A stretch of 38,805 bases of DNA from Acidobacteriota bacterium (GTDB lineage: Bacteria; Acidobacteriota; Terriglobia; Terriglobales; Acidobacteriaceae): assembly GCA_021828835.1 (NCBI GenBank), contig JAJZCY010000009.1, positions 1-38,805 on the forward strand. The letters are read 5' to 3'. A model generated the notes under the pieces. The model ran no database searches. It had not been told where the DNA came from and saw nothing but the letters and a program-made list of their open reading frames with translations. Shown here in pieces: positions 9,299-18,613 of this stretch. The position numbers and the translations under genes are program-made. Positions within the stretch are counted from its first letter, which is position 1. Each line of letters opens with the position of its first letter.

Positions 9299-10309
9299 TC
9301 AAGCTGCGGCATCAGGCTGGGCTCGCTGTGCCTGCTGCCGCATCTCGTCCACCTGCAATCGCCGCTCGATGGCCGCGGCTTCGACCTCGCTGTTGATCTC
9401 GCCGCCCAGCAACAAGGTAAGCCCGGTGATGTAAAACCATGTGAGCAGGATGATGACGGCTCCCAGCGAGCCATAGGTCATGGAATAGTTGTTGAAGTAG
9501 TAGAGGTAGAGACGCAGTCCGAGCGAAGCCAGCACCCAGCCAAGCATGCCCAGGGTCGACCCCGGCGTGAGCCAGCGCCAGCGCCTCTTGCGCCAGTCCG
9601 GAGCCCAGTAGTACACCACCGCAAAGTCCAGCAGGATAAGCGCTGCGGCGATCGCCCAGGCCAGGATGCGGATGCCGACTGCCGCGAAGAATCCCACCAG
9701 CGCATTCGAGAGGTGGTTCTCAAAGTACGTGGCGACAAAATCGCTGCCGAACATGCAGCCCAGCGCGATGGTTGTGATGGCGGCAAGCAAAAAGGTGAGA
9801 CCGATTGCCTTGACCCGCGCGCCGAGGTAGGAGCGGGTGTCCGGGATCTTGTAGACGTCGTTGAGGGTGTCCTGAATGGCGGAGACGCCGACCGAGGCCG
9901 ACCAGATAGCACCGAGTAGCCCGAAGGTGATCTTGCCGGAGGAGGCATTGGCGGCGGTCTGGTTGAAGGTGTGCATCACCATACCCATGGCGGAGTGGGG
10001 TACGACCAGCGCCAGGTTGCCGAGCAGCTTGCCATAGATAGGGTGGGCGGAGCGGGCGATGACTCCAAAAATCGAGGCGGCGCAGAACAGCGCCGGGAAG
10101 AGGGCAAAGAAGAAGTAGAATCCGAGCTCCGCGGCACGCCCGGGCACACGGTCATCCATCATGGCTTTGCCCACTCGTTTGGCCATTTCTTTCCATGTGT
10201 AGCCGTTCAAAGACCACAGAGAGGGGAGAGGAGAATGCGAAACGATTCTCCATACCCGCCGCTCATCCGGATCCCTTTCGGTCTCCGCGTTATAGCTTGG
10301 AATGCCCAC
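9299..10309 (-). CDS. YihY/virulence factor BrkB family membrane protein
   Basis: RAAELGFYFFFALFPAL, multiple TM segments, YGSLGAVIILLTWFYITGLTLLLGGEINSEVE signature. Confidence 0.93.
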   Translation of the reverse strand: MGIPSYNAETERDPDERRVWRIVSHSPLPSLWSLNGYTWKEMAKRVGKAMMDDRVPGRAAELGFYFFFALFPALFCAASIFGVIARSAHPIYGKLLGNLALVVPHSAMGMVMHTFNQTAANASSGKITFGLLGAIWSASVGVSAIQDTLNDVYKIPDTRSYLGARVKAIGLTFLLAAITTIALGCMFGSDFVATYFENHLSNALVGFFAAVGIRILAWAIAAALILLDFAVVYYWAPDWRKRRWRWLTPGSTLGMLGWVLASLGLRLYLYYFNNYSMTYGSLGAVIILLTWFYITGLTLLLGGEINSEVEAAAIERRLQVDEMRQQAQRAQPDAAA

Positions 10310-10460
10310 TGTGTCCCCGAATGACTCGTACTGTAGTCAGCGTGCTCGAGGTATGGATGCAGGGCGGCAATTGGCCGGTAGCCCGCGGCGGCAAGATCGA
10401 AGGTGGCGGCCGACGAAGGCTCGCAAAACTTCATTTACCGGTGAAGCATCTTAGCTCAAG

Positions 10461-13400
10461 GTGACATACGGCATCGATTCGTCTCCCGCCCTGCTTGATG
10501 TAAATCCCAGAAGGCGTACAGGAAGCCGGCCATGGACCACGCGGCTGTTGCGGGCCATGGCCTGGTTAGGAGCTGTTGCGCAGTGCGCGGTGCTGCTTTC
10601 GGGACAAACCGCGGCAAAGCCGGCCGACAGCTCCAGCAAAAAAGCGGTCGCTCGCAAGATGCCGGCCACTTCCCCGCTCACTCAGGAGATGCTCTCCTCC
10701 TATGAGGGGCAAAACGTCTCCGCTATTCACATCATTGGCCGGCCCGATCTCAATCCGCAGCAGTATGCGTCGGCAATGGTGCAGAAGGTGGGAAAGCCGT
10801 TCTCTAAAGCAAAAGTGGAAGCCACCGCGGCGGCCCTGAAGAAGGCCGGACACTTTCCCGAGGTACAGATTCGGGCGGAGCCGACAGCTAAAGGCGTGGA
10901 AGTGCAATTCGTCCTGGAGCCGGGCGACTACTTCGGCATCTTCTCCTTTCCCGGCGCGGAACGCTTTCCCTACGCGGAACTGATCCAGAGAGCCAACTAC
11001 CCGCCCCAGAATCCGTTCAGCTCCTACGAGATCGAGGGGGATCGCAAGAGCCTGAAGACTTTTTTCCAGCGGGAAGGCTATTTCAATGCGCAGGTCCATC
11101 CTCACGTCCACCTGAATCCCGCCGACTCGATCGCCAACATCGAGTTTGCTACCCAGTTGAGGAAGCAGTCGAAGTTCGGGTCGGCCGTGGTGCAGGGAGC
11201 GCCGAAGAACGAGGATGCGCAGCTTGCCAGCAAACTCACCGGCATCATGGCGCGGCTGCACGGAGCCGGCATTCGCCCCGGCAAGGCTTACCACCACAGC
11301 ACGATTGTGCGTGCGCGCCGCTACCTCCAAAAGCAGGTGATAGGAAAAGGCTATCTGGGCGCCAAAGTGAATGTCGACGGAGCCCAGTACGATTCCCAGG
11401 CCAACCGCGCCAACATCTACTTCACCGTGCATCCCGGAGTGCTTACGCACGTCCAGATCAACGGCGCACACCTGTGGAGTTGGGACAAGAAGGACCTGCT
11501 GCCGGTCTACCAGGGCATCGGAGTCGACCAGGAAGCCGTGCAGGAAGGCACCCAGGCCTTGATCTCCTATTTCCAGAAGAAGGGCTACTTTGATGTGAAG
11601 GTCAACGCCAAGCTGAATACCAGCCCCAGTGGCGACACCGTCATCTACAACATCACCAAAGAGAAGAAGCATGAAGTGACCGCGATCCACATCACCGGGA
11701 ACACTCACCTTCCCGACTCCAAGCTGATGCCCAGCGTGGCGCTCCAGAAGAAGCATCTTTTCTCTCCGGGCGACTACAGCAATCAGCTCGTGCAGTCGAG
11801 TATTAAGAACCTGACCGGGATCTACAACTCGGAAGGATTCAGCAAGGCCAAGGTAACCGCGGCGGTACATCGCGCCGGCGATGACATTCAGGTGACCTTT
11901 CATGTGGTCGAAGGCCCCCAGAACATCGTCCATGCAGTAGCGATCGAGGGTGCCGAGACCTTCCCGGAGGCGCAGTTCGCGCCCAACGGGCTCAAGGTGC
12001 GGCCGGGGCAGCCCTATTCCGCACAGCACGTGGAAGAAGACCGCAACCAGATCATCGCCAACTATCTGAAGGCCGGCTATCTCAATATGAGTTTCCGCGA
12101 GACGGCATCGGAGGTTTCGAGCACCGAGCCGCATCAGATCAATGTTGTCTACCACATTGATGAGGGCCCGCGCGTCACCACCGGGAAGATCATCACCCTG
12201 GGGCGCAAGCGCACGGCGCGGAGAATCATTCACAGCGAGACGACTGCGCTGCAGCCCGGGAAGCCGCTGCGCGAGCAGGACATGCTGACCGCGGGCAGCA
12301 AACTGTACGATCTGACCGGCGTGTTTGACTGGGCCGAGGTGGACCCCAGACGGCCAATCACCACCCAGACCAAGGAAGATGTTCTGGTAAAGGTGCACGA
12401 GGCGAAGAGGAACGAGTTCCAGTATGGCTTCGGCTTCGAAGTGATCGAACGCGGCGGCAGCATTCCCAGCGGAACCGTAGCGCTGCCCAATCTGCCGCCG
12501 GTCGGGCTGCCGCAGAACTTCACCACCAGCCAGCAAACGTTCTACGGCCCGCGGGGAACGGCGCAGTACACGCGCAACAATCTGCGTGGCAAAGGCGAGT
12601 CCATCACCGCGACCGCCTTCGCGGGCCGGCTCGACCAGCGCGGGGCTCTCTACTACATCGATCCCAACTTCCGCTGGACCCACTGGAAGGCCACCTCCTC
12701 GGTGAGCGTGGAGCGGGACGAAGAGAACCCGATCTTCTCCTCGCAAATGGAATCGGGCACCATGGAGTTGCAGCGGCCTATCGATCGCGCGCAGAAGAAC
12801 ATCGTGTTCTTCCGCTACCGCTTCAGCAAAACAGACCTGACCCGGGTGCTGATCCCGGCTCTGGTGCCCACCGAGGACCTGCATATCCACCTCTCGACCT
12901 TCGGCGCCAACTTCACCCGCGATACTCGCGACAATCCGCTGGACGAGCATCGCGGCATGCTGGGAACCCTCGAACTGGACATGAACTCAACCAAGTTGGG
13001 TTCCAGCGTCGACTTCGCCAAGCTGACGGGGCAGTATGCCTTTTATAAGGAGAAGATCCACCACATAGTGTGGGCCGACAGCATCCGCATTGGCCTGGCT
13101 CAGCCGTTCAGCCGCAGCTTTGTTCCGCTTAGCGAGGCGTTCTTTACCGGCGGTAGCAATACCCTGCGCGGGTTTCCGCTGGACGGCGCCGGACCGCAGC
13201 GCTCGGTGCAGGTGTGCAGCAGCGGCGCCAGCTCCGCATGCACCTTCATTCGTGTGCCGGCCGGCGGCAACGAACTGCTCATCCTGAACTCCGAGGCCCG
13301 CATTCCGCTTTCCGGCATCAAAAAGGGCCTGGGCTATGTGCTCTTTTACGACGGAGGCAATGTGTTCCCCAGCGTCGGGTTCCACGATTTCACCTCGCTC

Positions 13401-13538
13401 TATTCCAACAGCATAGGCTTCGGCTTGCGTTACGCCACCCCGGTGGGCCCTATCCGCTTTGACATCGGCCGCAATCTCAATCCGATCAGCGGCATCAGCG
13501 CGACCCAGTACTTCGTCACCATCGGGCAGGCATTTTGA
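10461..13538 (+). CDS. BamA/TamA-family outer membrane protein with POTRA repeats
   Basis: Signal-peptide-like N-term, multiple POTRA-like repeats (GKGYLGAKV, KGYFDVKV, AGYLNM), C-terminal beta-barrel (FFTGGSNTLRGFPLDGAGP, GPIRFDIGRNLNP, terminal F). Confidence 0.93.
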   Translation: MTYGIDSSPALLDVNPRRRTGSRPWTTRLLRAMAWLGAVAQCAVLLSGQTAAKPADSSSKKAVARKMPATSPLTQEMLSSYEGQNVSAIHIIGRPDLNPQQYASAMVQKVGKPFSKAKVEATAAALKKAGHFPEVQIRAEPTAKGVEVQFVLEPGDYFGIFSFPGAERFPYAELIQRANYPPQNPFSSYEIEGDRKSLKTFFQREGYFNAQVHPHVHLNPADSIANIEFATQLRKQSKFGSAVVQGAPKNEDAQLASKLTGIMARLHGAGIRPGKAYHHSTIVRARRYLQKQVIGKGYLGAKVNVDGAQYDSQANRANIYFTVHPGVLTHVQINGAHLWSWDKKDLLPVYQGIGVDQEAVQEGTQALISYFQKKGYFDVKVNAKLNTSPSGDTVIYNITKEKKHEVTAIHITGNTHLPDSKLMPSVALQKKHLFSPGDYSNQLVQSSIKNLTGIYNSEGFSKAKVTAAVHRAGDDIQVTFHVVEGPQNIVHAVAIEGAETFPEAQFAPNGLKVRPGQPYSAQHVEEDRNQIIANYLKAGYLNMSFRETASEVSSTEPHQINVVYHIDEGPRVTTGKIITLGRKRTARRIIHSETTALQPGKPLREQDMLTAGSKLYDLTGVFDWAEVDPRRPITTQTKEDVLVKVHEAKRNEFQYGFGFEVIERGGSIPSGTVALPNLPPVGLPQNFTTSQQTFYGPRGTAQYTRNNLRGKGESITATAFAGRLDQRGALYYIDPNFRWTHWKATSSVSVERDEENPIFSSQMESGTMELQRPIDRAQKNIVFFRYRFSKTDLTRVLIPALVPTEDLHIHLSTFGANFTRDTRDNPLDEHRGMLGTLELDMNSTKLGSSVDFAKLTGQYAFYKEKIHHIVWADSIRIGLAQPFSRSFVPLSEAFFTGGSNTLRGFPLDGAGPQRSVQVCSSGASSACTFIRVPAGGNELLILNSEARIPLSGIKKGLGYVLFYDGGNVFPSVGFHDFTSLYSNSIGFGLRYATPVGPIRFDIGRNLNPISGISATQYFVTIGQAF

Positions 13539-13548
13539 TGAGGGCCTT

Positions 13549-16500
13549 ATGAATACAGCGCTTCGACTTCCCCCTCAACCCGACGGACCGGATCCGGGCA
13601 AACCTAAGAAGAAGCACCGCGGCTGGAGAATCCTCGGGTGGTCGGTTCTCGGCCTGATCTGCCTGCTGATCGCTGTGCTCGTGGCCTTGGGCGCAATGAT
13701 CGACACGGATGGCCTGCACAAGGCGCTGCTGAGGTTCGCCGACCAGGAAGCCGCCAAAGCGCTGGGCGTAAACGTCCAAATCCAGAATTTCGTACTGCAC
13801 TGGGGATCGCTGAGCCTGGACGTCTACGGGGTGAAGATCGCCGGCGCCGGAGATCACCCCAATCCGCCGCTGCTCCAGCTGCAGCACGCCGAAGTAGGCG
13901 TGCGCATCGTTTCCATCTTCAAACGCGAGTGGTACCTGAGCTCGCTGCGCCTCGACAAGCCGGTGGTCTGGATGTACGTGGACGCGAATGGCCACTCGAA
14001 TCTGCCCACCTTCAAGAGCAGCAAAAGCAGCGGCAATAACAATATGCTTTTCACCCTCGGCGTCCGCCACGCAGTTCTGGACGGCGGCGAGGTGTACTAC
14101 AACAGCGTGCCCAAGGCGATCGACGCCGACTTGCACAATCTGGATCTGCACGCAGCGTATGCTCCGGCGCAGCAGATGTACAGCGGAGAGATCGCCTACA
14201 ACAACGGGCACCTGAAATACGGAGTCTACCGCCCGATTCCGCACGACATGTCGATGGCGTTCAAGCTTACGCCCACTACATTCCAGCTGAACCGCGCGCG
14301 GCTGGCGGTGGGCAATTCGACGGTGCTGCTGACCGCCGCGGTGAACCACTACCATCACGATCCAGCGATGCAGGTGGATTACCATGTGTCGCTGGATGGC
14401 ACCCAGATGGCGCAGTTGCTGGGGAATCCGGCAATTCCGCAGGGCACGATCCGTGCGGCCGGGGCCATTCACTTCGACGACATTCCCGGGCAGCCGATGA
14501 TGCGTACGCTGACGGTGAACGGTGACCTGAGCAGCAATCAGCTCCTCCTCAAGACCGCTGCGCGCACCGCGCAGATCTCGAACCTGACTGCGCACTACGC
14601 CGTTGCGAATGGCAATGCCGCGCTCCAGGACTTCCACGCTCAGGTACTGGGCGGCGACGTAGCGGCACAGGGCACCATGACGAACCTCGGCGCCAACAAT
14701 TCACGGTCCGATTTCAGTGCGGCGTTGCACAACATCTCCCTGACACAGCTCAAGCAGATGGCGGGGAATCAGCCGGCCGTCCGATCCGTTGCGCTGGCGG
14801 GAACGCTCAATGCCACGGCCCATGCGACATGGGGCAAAACGATGCAGGACCTGGTGGCGCGCGTAGATGCCGGCATGAATGCGAAGGTAGCTGGAAAGCA
14901 GCAGGCCGCGGCGGGCAGTTCCGCAACGGTTCCTCTCGACAGCCAGATCCATGCCACCTATACGCGCGCCAACGGACGGCTGCAACTGACCCACAGCTAT
15001 TTGAAGACCGCACAGACGACGCTGATGCTCAACGGGACGGTAGGCCGGAGTTCCAGCCTCGCCATCCGGCTCCAGGCGAACAATCTGAGCGCGCTGGGCA
15101 ACGTGATGGATGCGTTGCGCACCCCCGCGCCGAATCAGCAGCCGCTGAACCTGGCGGGCACGGCCAGCTTCGTTGGCAACGTGACCGGCTCAACCTCTGC
15201 GCCGCATCTGACAGGGCAACTTGCCGCGCTCAATCTGCGGATCAACCAATCTTCCTGGAAATCCGTTCGTGCGGGCGTGGATGCCAGTCCCGACCATGCC
15301 ACGTTGCAGAATGCCGTGATGATTCCAGCCACCAGGGGTCGCATCCAGGTCAACGCGCGGGCCGGGTTGACGAAGTGGAAGTTCAGCAAGCAGAGCCCGA
15401 TCCAGGCGCAGGTGCAGGCTTCGCGCATCGACCTCGTCGACCTGACGCAGTTCATGACCACTCCGCCGCCTGTGACGGGCACGCTCTACAGCAATCTGAG
15501 CCTGCACGGCAGCATCGCCAGCCCGCAGGGCAACGGCAATCTCTCGCTGACGAAGATGACGGCGTACCAGCAGCCCATCAATTCGCTGGATATGAACTTC
15601 TCGGGGACCGGGAACCAAGCGCGGGCGAAGCTTACGGTTCGCATCCCGGCCGGCACCGTGCGCGCGAATGTAACGGTGCAGCCCAAGCAGCGCACCTATA
15701 CAGCGCAAGTGACCTCTTCGGGAATCTCGCTCAACAAGGTGGCCGCGATCCAGAACCGCGGCCTGAAGGCAGAAGGTGTGATGCAGCTGCACGCCTCCGG
15801 CCAGGGCAGTTTCGCTAATCCGGAACTGGCGGCCACGGTCCAGATTCCCACGTTGACGGTCTCGAATCAGATCATTCACGCGGTGAACCTGCAGCTGAAG
15901 GTGGCAAACCACGTGGCCGACGCGGCGTTGAGCTCATCGGCGCTGAACACCTCCATCCAAGCCAAAGCCCACGTGGAGCTGACCGGCGACTACATGACCG
16001 ACGCCACCCTCAAAACATCGGTGCTGAACCTGAAACCGCTGCTGGCGATCTACTCGCCCAGCCAGGTACAGAATATCAGCGGTCAGACGCAGATTCAGGC
16101 CACAGTTCACGGGCCGGCGAAGAACCTGAAGCAACTCGAGGCGCATTTCACGATTCCGGTTCTGAATCTGGCTTATCAAAACTCCATTCAGCTCGCCGAG
16201 GCCGCGCCCATCCGAGTGAACTACAAGAATGGCGTGCTGGACGTGCCGCAGGGCGGAATTCGCGGAACGGATACCAACCTGACCTTTGCAGCGCACGTGC
16301 CGACCGATCGCACCCAGCCCATGTCACTGCGCCTGGGTGGCACGGTGAACCTGCAAGTGGCCCAGCTCTTCAATCCGGACATTCACAGCGGCGGCGAGTT
16401 GCGGCTGAATATCGACTCGCACGGACCGATGGCCAACGGCAACATCGGCGGCGAAATCGATGTGGTGGATGCCAGCTTTGCGGAGGGCACCATGCCGGTT

Positions 16501-17586
16501 GGCCTGCAACATGGCAACGGGGTGCTCAAGCTGACTACGGACCGGCTCAACATCGCGAGCTTCGAAGGCACGGTGGGCGGTGGCAAGGTGCAGTTGCAGG
16601 GGGGCGTGACCTACCGTCCGCATCTTTCTTTCGACCTGGGCATGTCCGCGCGAGGCATTCGCATGCTCTATCCGCAGGGCCTGCGCGAAACCATCGGCGC
16701 CAATATTCACTTGGGCGGCACCACGACCAGTTCGCTGGTGGCGGGCACAGTGAACCTGACCGACCTGTCGTTCACGCCGGGATTCGACCTGACCAGCTTT
16801 GCCGGCGGGTTATCGGGCGGAGTGGCAGCGCCACCTTCGCAGGGCGGCATGGAGCAGAACATGCGCCTGAACCTGAATGTGCGCTCCACCAACAATATTG
16901 ATCTGGTAAGCCGCCAACTCAGCGTCAATGGTGCGGCGAATCTGCAGGTCGTGGGCACCGCCGCGCAGCCGGTGATTCTGGGCCGGGTGATGCTGACCGG
17001 CGGCGATGTAATCCTGAACGGCAACCGTTTTTTACTCTCAGGGGGCACCATTCAGTTCGTCAATCCTTCGCAAACTGAGCCGGTGCTCAATCTGGGCCTC
17101 TCGACGACCATCCAGCAATACAACATCACCATGCACTTCCGCGGACCGGCACAGCAGATTCATGCCGACTACGCGTCGAACCCGGCCCTGCCCACAGCAG
17201 ACATCATTCATCTGCTGGCCTTCGGAGATACCACCGAGGCTGCGGCCAATAACGTGACGCCGGCGAATCAGCAGGCGGAGTCGCTGGTGGCTTCGCAGGT
17301 GGCCAGCCAGGTGACGAGCCGCATCTCCAAGGTGGCCGGCATCTCGCAGCTCTCTGTGAGCCCGGTGCTGCAAGGAGGAACGCAGGAGGGGCCGCCGGGG
17401 GCAACCGTCACGGTCCGGCAGCGGGTCACCGGAAATCTGTTCATCACTTTTTCAACCAATGTGGCGTCCACGCAGGATCAGGTGATCCAGGGCGAATACA
17501 AGATTTCGCCGAAGGTTTCCTTTAGCGCAACCCGCGATCCAAATGGCGGCTTCGGCTTCGACACGCTGATCAAGCATTCATGGTGA
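13549..17586 (+). CDS. tamB: TamB/DUF490-type translocation and assembly module protein
   Basis: N-terminal TM anchor, very long repetitive beta-rich region, C-terminal TamB domain (GGTIQFVNPSQTEPVLNLGLSTTIQQYNI, LPTADIIHLLAFG, QGEYKISPKVSFSATRD). Directly follows the BamA/TamA-like gene; ATG at 13549 chosen over the upstream overlap. Confidence 0.9.
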   Translation: MNTALRLPPQPDGPDPGKPKKKHRGWRILGWSVLGLICLLIAVLVALGAMIDTDGLHKALLRFADQEAAKALGVNVQIQNFVLHWGSLSLDVYGVKIAGAGDHPNPPLLQLQHAEVGVRIVSIFKREWYLSSLRLDKPVVWMYVDANGHSNLPTFKSSKSSGNNNMLFTLGVRHAVLDGGEVYYNSVPKAIDADLHNLDLHAAYAPAQQMYSGEIAYNNGHLKYGVYRPIPHDMSMAFKLTPTTFQLNRARLAVGNSTVLLTAAVNHYHHDPAMQVDYHVSLDGTQMAQLLGNPAIPQGTIRAAGAIHFDDIPGQPMMRTLTVNGDLSSNQLLLKTAARTAQISNLTAHYAVANGNAALQDFHAQVLGGDVAAQGTMTNLGANNSRSDFSAALHNISLTQLKQMAGNQPAVRSVALAGTLNATAHATWGKTMQDLVARVDAGMNAKVAGKQQAAAGSSATVPLDSQIHATYTRANGRLQLTHSYLKTAQTTLMLNGTVGRSSSLAIRLQANNLSALGNVMDALRTPAPNQQPLNLAGTASFVGNVTGSTSAPHLTGQLAALNLRINQSSWKSVRAGVDASPDHATLQNAVMIPATRGRIQVNARAGLTKWKFSKQSPIQAQVQASRIDLVDLTQFMTTPPPVTGTLYSNLSLHGSIASPQGNGNLSLTKMTAYQQPINSLDMNFSGTGNQARAKLTVRIPAGTVRANVTVQPKQRTYTAQVTSSGISLNKVAAIQNRGLKAEGVMQLHASGQGSFANPELAATVQIPTLTVSNQIIHAVNLQLKVANHVADAALSSSALNTSIQAKAHVELTGDYMTDATLKTSVLNLKPLLAIYSPSQVQNISGQTQIQATVHGPAKNLKQLEAHFTIPVLNLAYQNSIQLAEAAPIRVNYKNGVLDVPQGGIRGTDTNLTFAAHVPTDRTQPMSLRLGGTVNLQVAQLFNPDIHSGGELRLNIDSHGPMANGNIGGEIDVVDASFAEGTMPVGLQHGNGVLKLTTDRLNIASFEGTVGGGKVQLQGGVTYRPHLSFDLGMSARGIRMLYPQGLRETIGANIHLGGTTTSSLVAGTVNLTDLSFTPGFDLTSFAGGLSGGVAAPPSQGGMEQNMRLNLNVRSTNNIDLVSRQLSVNGAANLQVVGTAAQPVILGRVMLTGGDVILNGNRFLLSGGTIQFVNPSQTEPVLNLGLSTTIQQYNITMHFRGPAQQIHADYASNPALPTADIIHLLAFGDTTEAAANNVTPANQQAESLVASQVASQVTSRISKVAGISQLSVSPVLQGGTQEGPPGATVTVRQRVTGNLFITFSTNVASTQDQVIQGEYKISPKVSFSATRDPNGGFGFDTLIKHSW

Positions 17587-17603
17587 GCAGTGCGGAGGGC
17601 CAA

Positions 17604-17640
17604 AAAGGAGAGCGGCACGCGAAGCGCGTGCCGCTCGTTT
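17604..17640. terminator. Bidirectional intrinsic-terminator-like hairpin
   Basis: Perfect 12-bp arms GAGCGGCACGCG-AAG-CGCGTGCCGCTC; AAAAAGGA on the 5' side gives a T5 tail for the minus strand, between convergent tamB and the H1-like gene. Confidence 0.8.
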
Positions 17641-17669
17641 CACTAAGGGGAGGAAAGCTTTTCGCCCGC

Positions 17670-17864
17670 TTAGCGGGCCTTGGCCGTGCTCTTCTTTGCA
17701 GCCTTCTTGGCCGTGCTCTTCTTTGCAGCGGTTTTCTTTGCAGCCTTCTTCGCGGGGCTCTTCTTTGCAGCCGTCTTCTTTGCTGCCTTCTTCCGCGGAG
17801 CTGCCTTCTTCGCGGGTGCCGCCTTCTTGCTGGGTGCCTTTTTGCCTGTGGACTTCGTTGCCAT
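17670..17864 (-). CDS. Histone H1-like / KAAK-repeat basic protein
   Basis: MATKSTGKKAPSKKAAPAKKAAPRKKAAKKTAAKKSPAKKAAKKTAAKKSTAKKAAKKSTAKAR; SD-like GGAG upstream of ATG (revcomp AGAGGAGAATCAAATG). Confidence 0.88.
   Translation of the reverse strand: MATKSTGKKAPSKKAAPAKKAAPRKKAAKKTAAKKSPAKKAAKKTAAKKSTAKKAAKKSTAKAR
17680..17835. repeat. Degenerate tandem repeats encoding AAKK(T/S) units
   Basis: Recurring TTCTTTGCAGCC(TTC/GTC)TT-type units within the H1-like gene. Confidence 0.75.
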
Positions 17865-17995
17865 TTGATTCTCCTCTGAGTTGTGTTTGCAACCAACCTC
17901 GCGCTGATTGACTAGCCCGATTGGATAAGTCATGGTTGCGACTGACAGGATAACGCGGCAGGGTGCAGGTTTGCACGATTTCTTCTCAGCGGCTG

Positions 17996-18001
17996 TATAG
18001 T
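17996..18001 (+). promoter_or_regulatory. Candidate -10 element (TATAGT, preceded by TG)
   Basis: TGTATAGT ends 8 nt upstream of the ATG at 18010; TTGCAC lies upstream with 19-nt spacing (longer than ideal). Confidence 0.4.
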
Positions 18002-18009
18002 GGTGCTAG

Positions 18010-18408
18010 ATGCGGAAGGGACTCACAACCTTTCTGGTCCTGTTCTTCCTCCTTGGTCCGCTCGCAGCGGCGCTCCCGACCAGTCAAGATGCGCTTCTCC
18101 CGGCTTGTTGCCGGCGGAACGGAGCGCACCACTGTGCCATGAGCATGGCAATGGCGAGAAACATGGCGGCAGAAGCTTCGGACGCAGGACCTGCATTCAG
18201 CGCTCCCCTCACCTGCCCGATGTGTCCTCGCGCTGTGCTGGCGTTGTTGCCGGTCCCGCACGCAATGCTGACAGAGGCGGCCACACCGCCGGCTTTGCGT
18301 GGACAGAGAATTCAAAAAGTTGCGGGGCATCTCGCAACCCGCTCCGCGTTTACCGCGAGCCACGCGGGACGCGCTCCTCCTATCCACCTGCCGGCGAAAA
18401 CTGCGTGA
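18010..18408 (+). CDS. Small secreted Cys/His-containing protein, possible metal-related accessory protein
   Basis: Signal peptide MRKGLTTFLVLFFLLGPLAAALP then ACCRRNGAHHCAMSMAM and LTCPMCPR; immediately upstream of a TonB-type receptor. Confidence 0.6.
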   Translation: MRKGLTTFLVLFFLLGPLAAALPTSQDALLPACCRRNGAHHCAMSMAMARNMAAEASDAGPAFSAPLTCPMCPRAVLALLPVPHAMLTEAATPPALRGQRIQKVAGHLATRSAFTASHAGRAPPIHLPAKTA

Positions 18409-18613
18409 GTCCTGCTGCTTGCGGTCTTTGAAGAACGCTGGACCGCAGGTTTCTCTTGGCGGGCATGGGCCCGCTTTCACGCGGCCGTCTCCTCAACCGA
18501 GCTGACACCAGGTTTTCCGCACTTATACTTTTTCTGCGTTTCCCCTGTCTGTCCGCTTCACGCGCGAAGCAATGCGCGGGAGAATGGCTCGCGTGCCTTC
18601 CCCGGAGGTACGA

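Noticed and set aside
10566-12950. 794-aa minus-strand ORF antisense to the BamA/TamA-like gene
   Set aside because: Shadow ORF in high-GC DNA; composition shows no family motifs, while the + strand has clear POTRA/barrel features
17680-17835. Possible CRISPR or satellite array
   Set aside because: Repeats are in-frame coding units of an AAKK protein with no unique spacers
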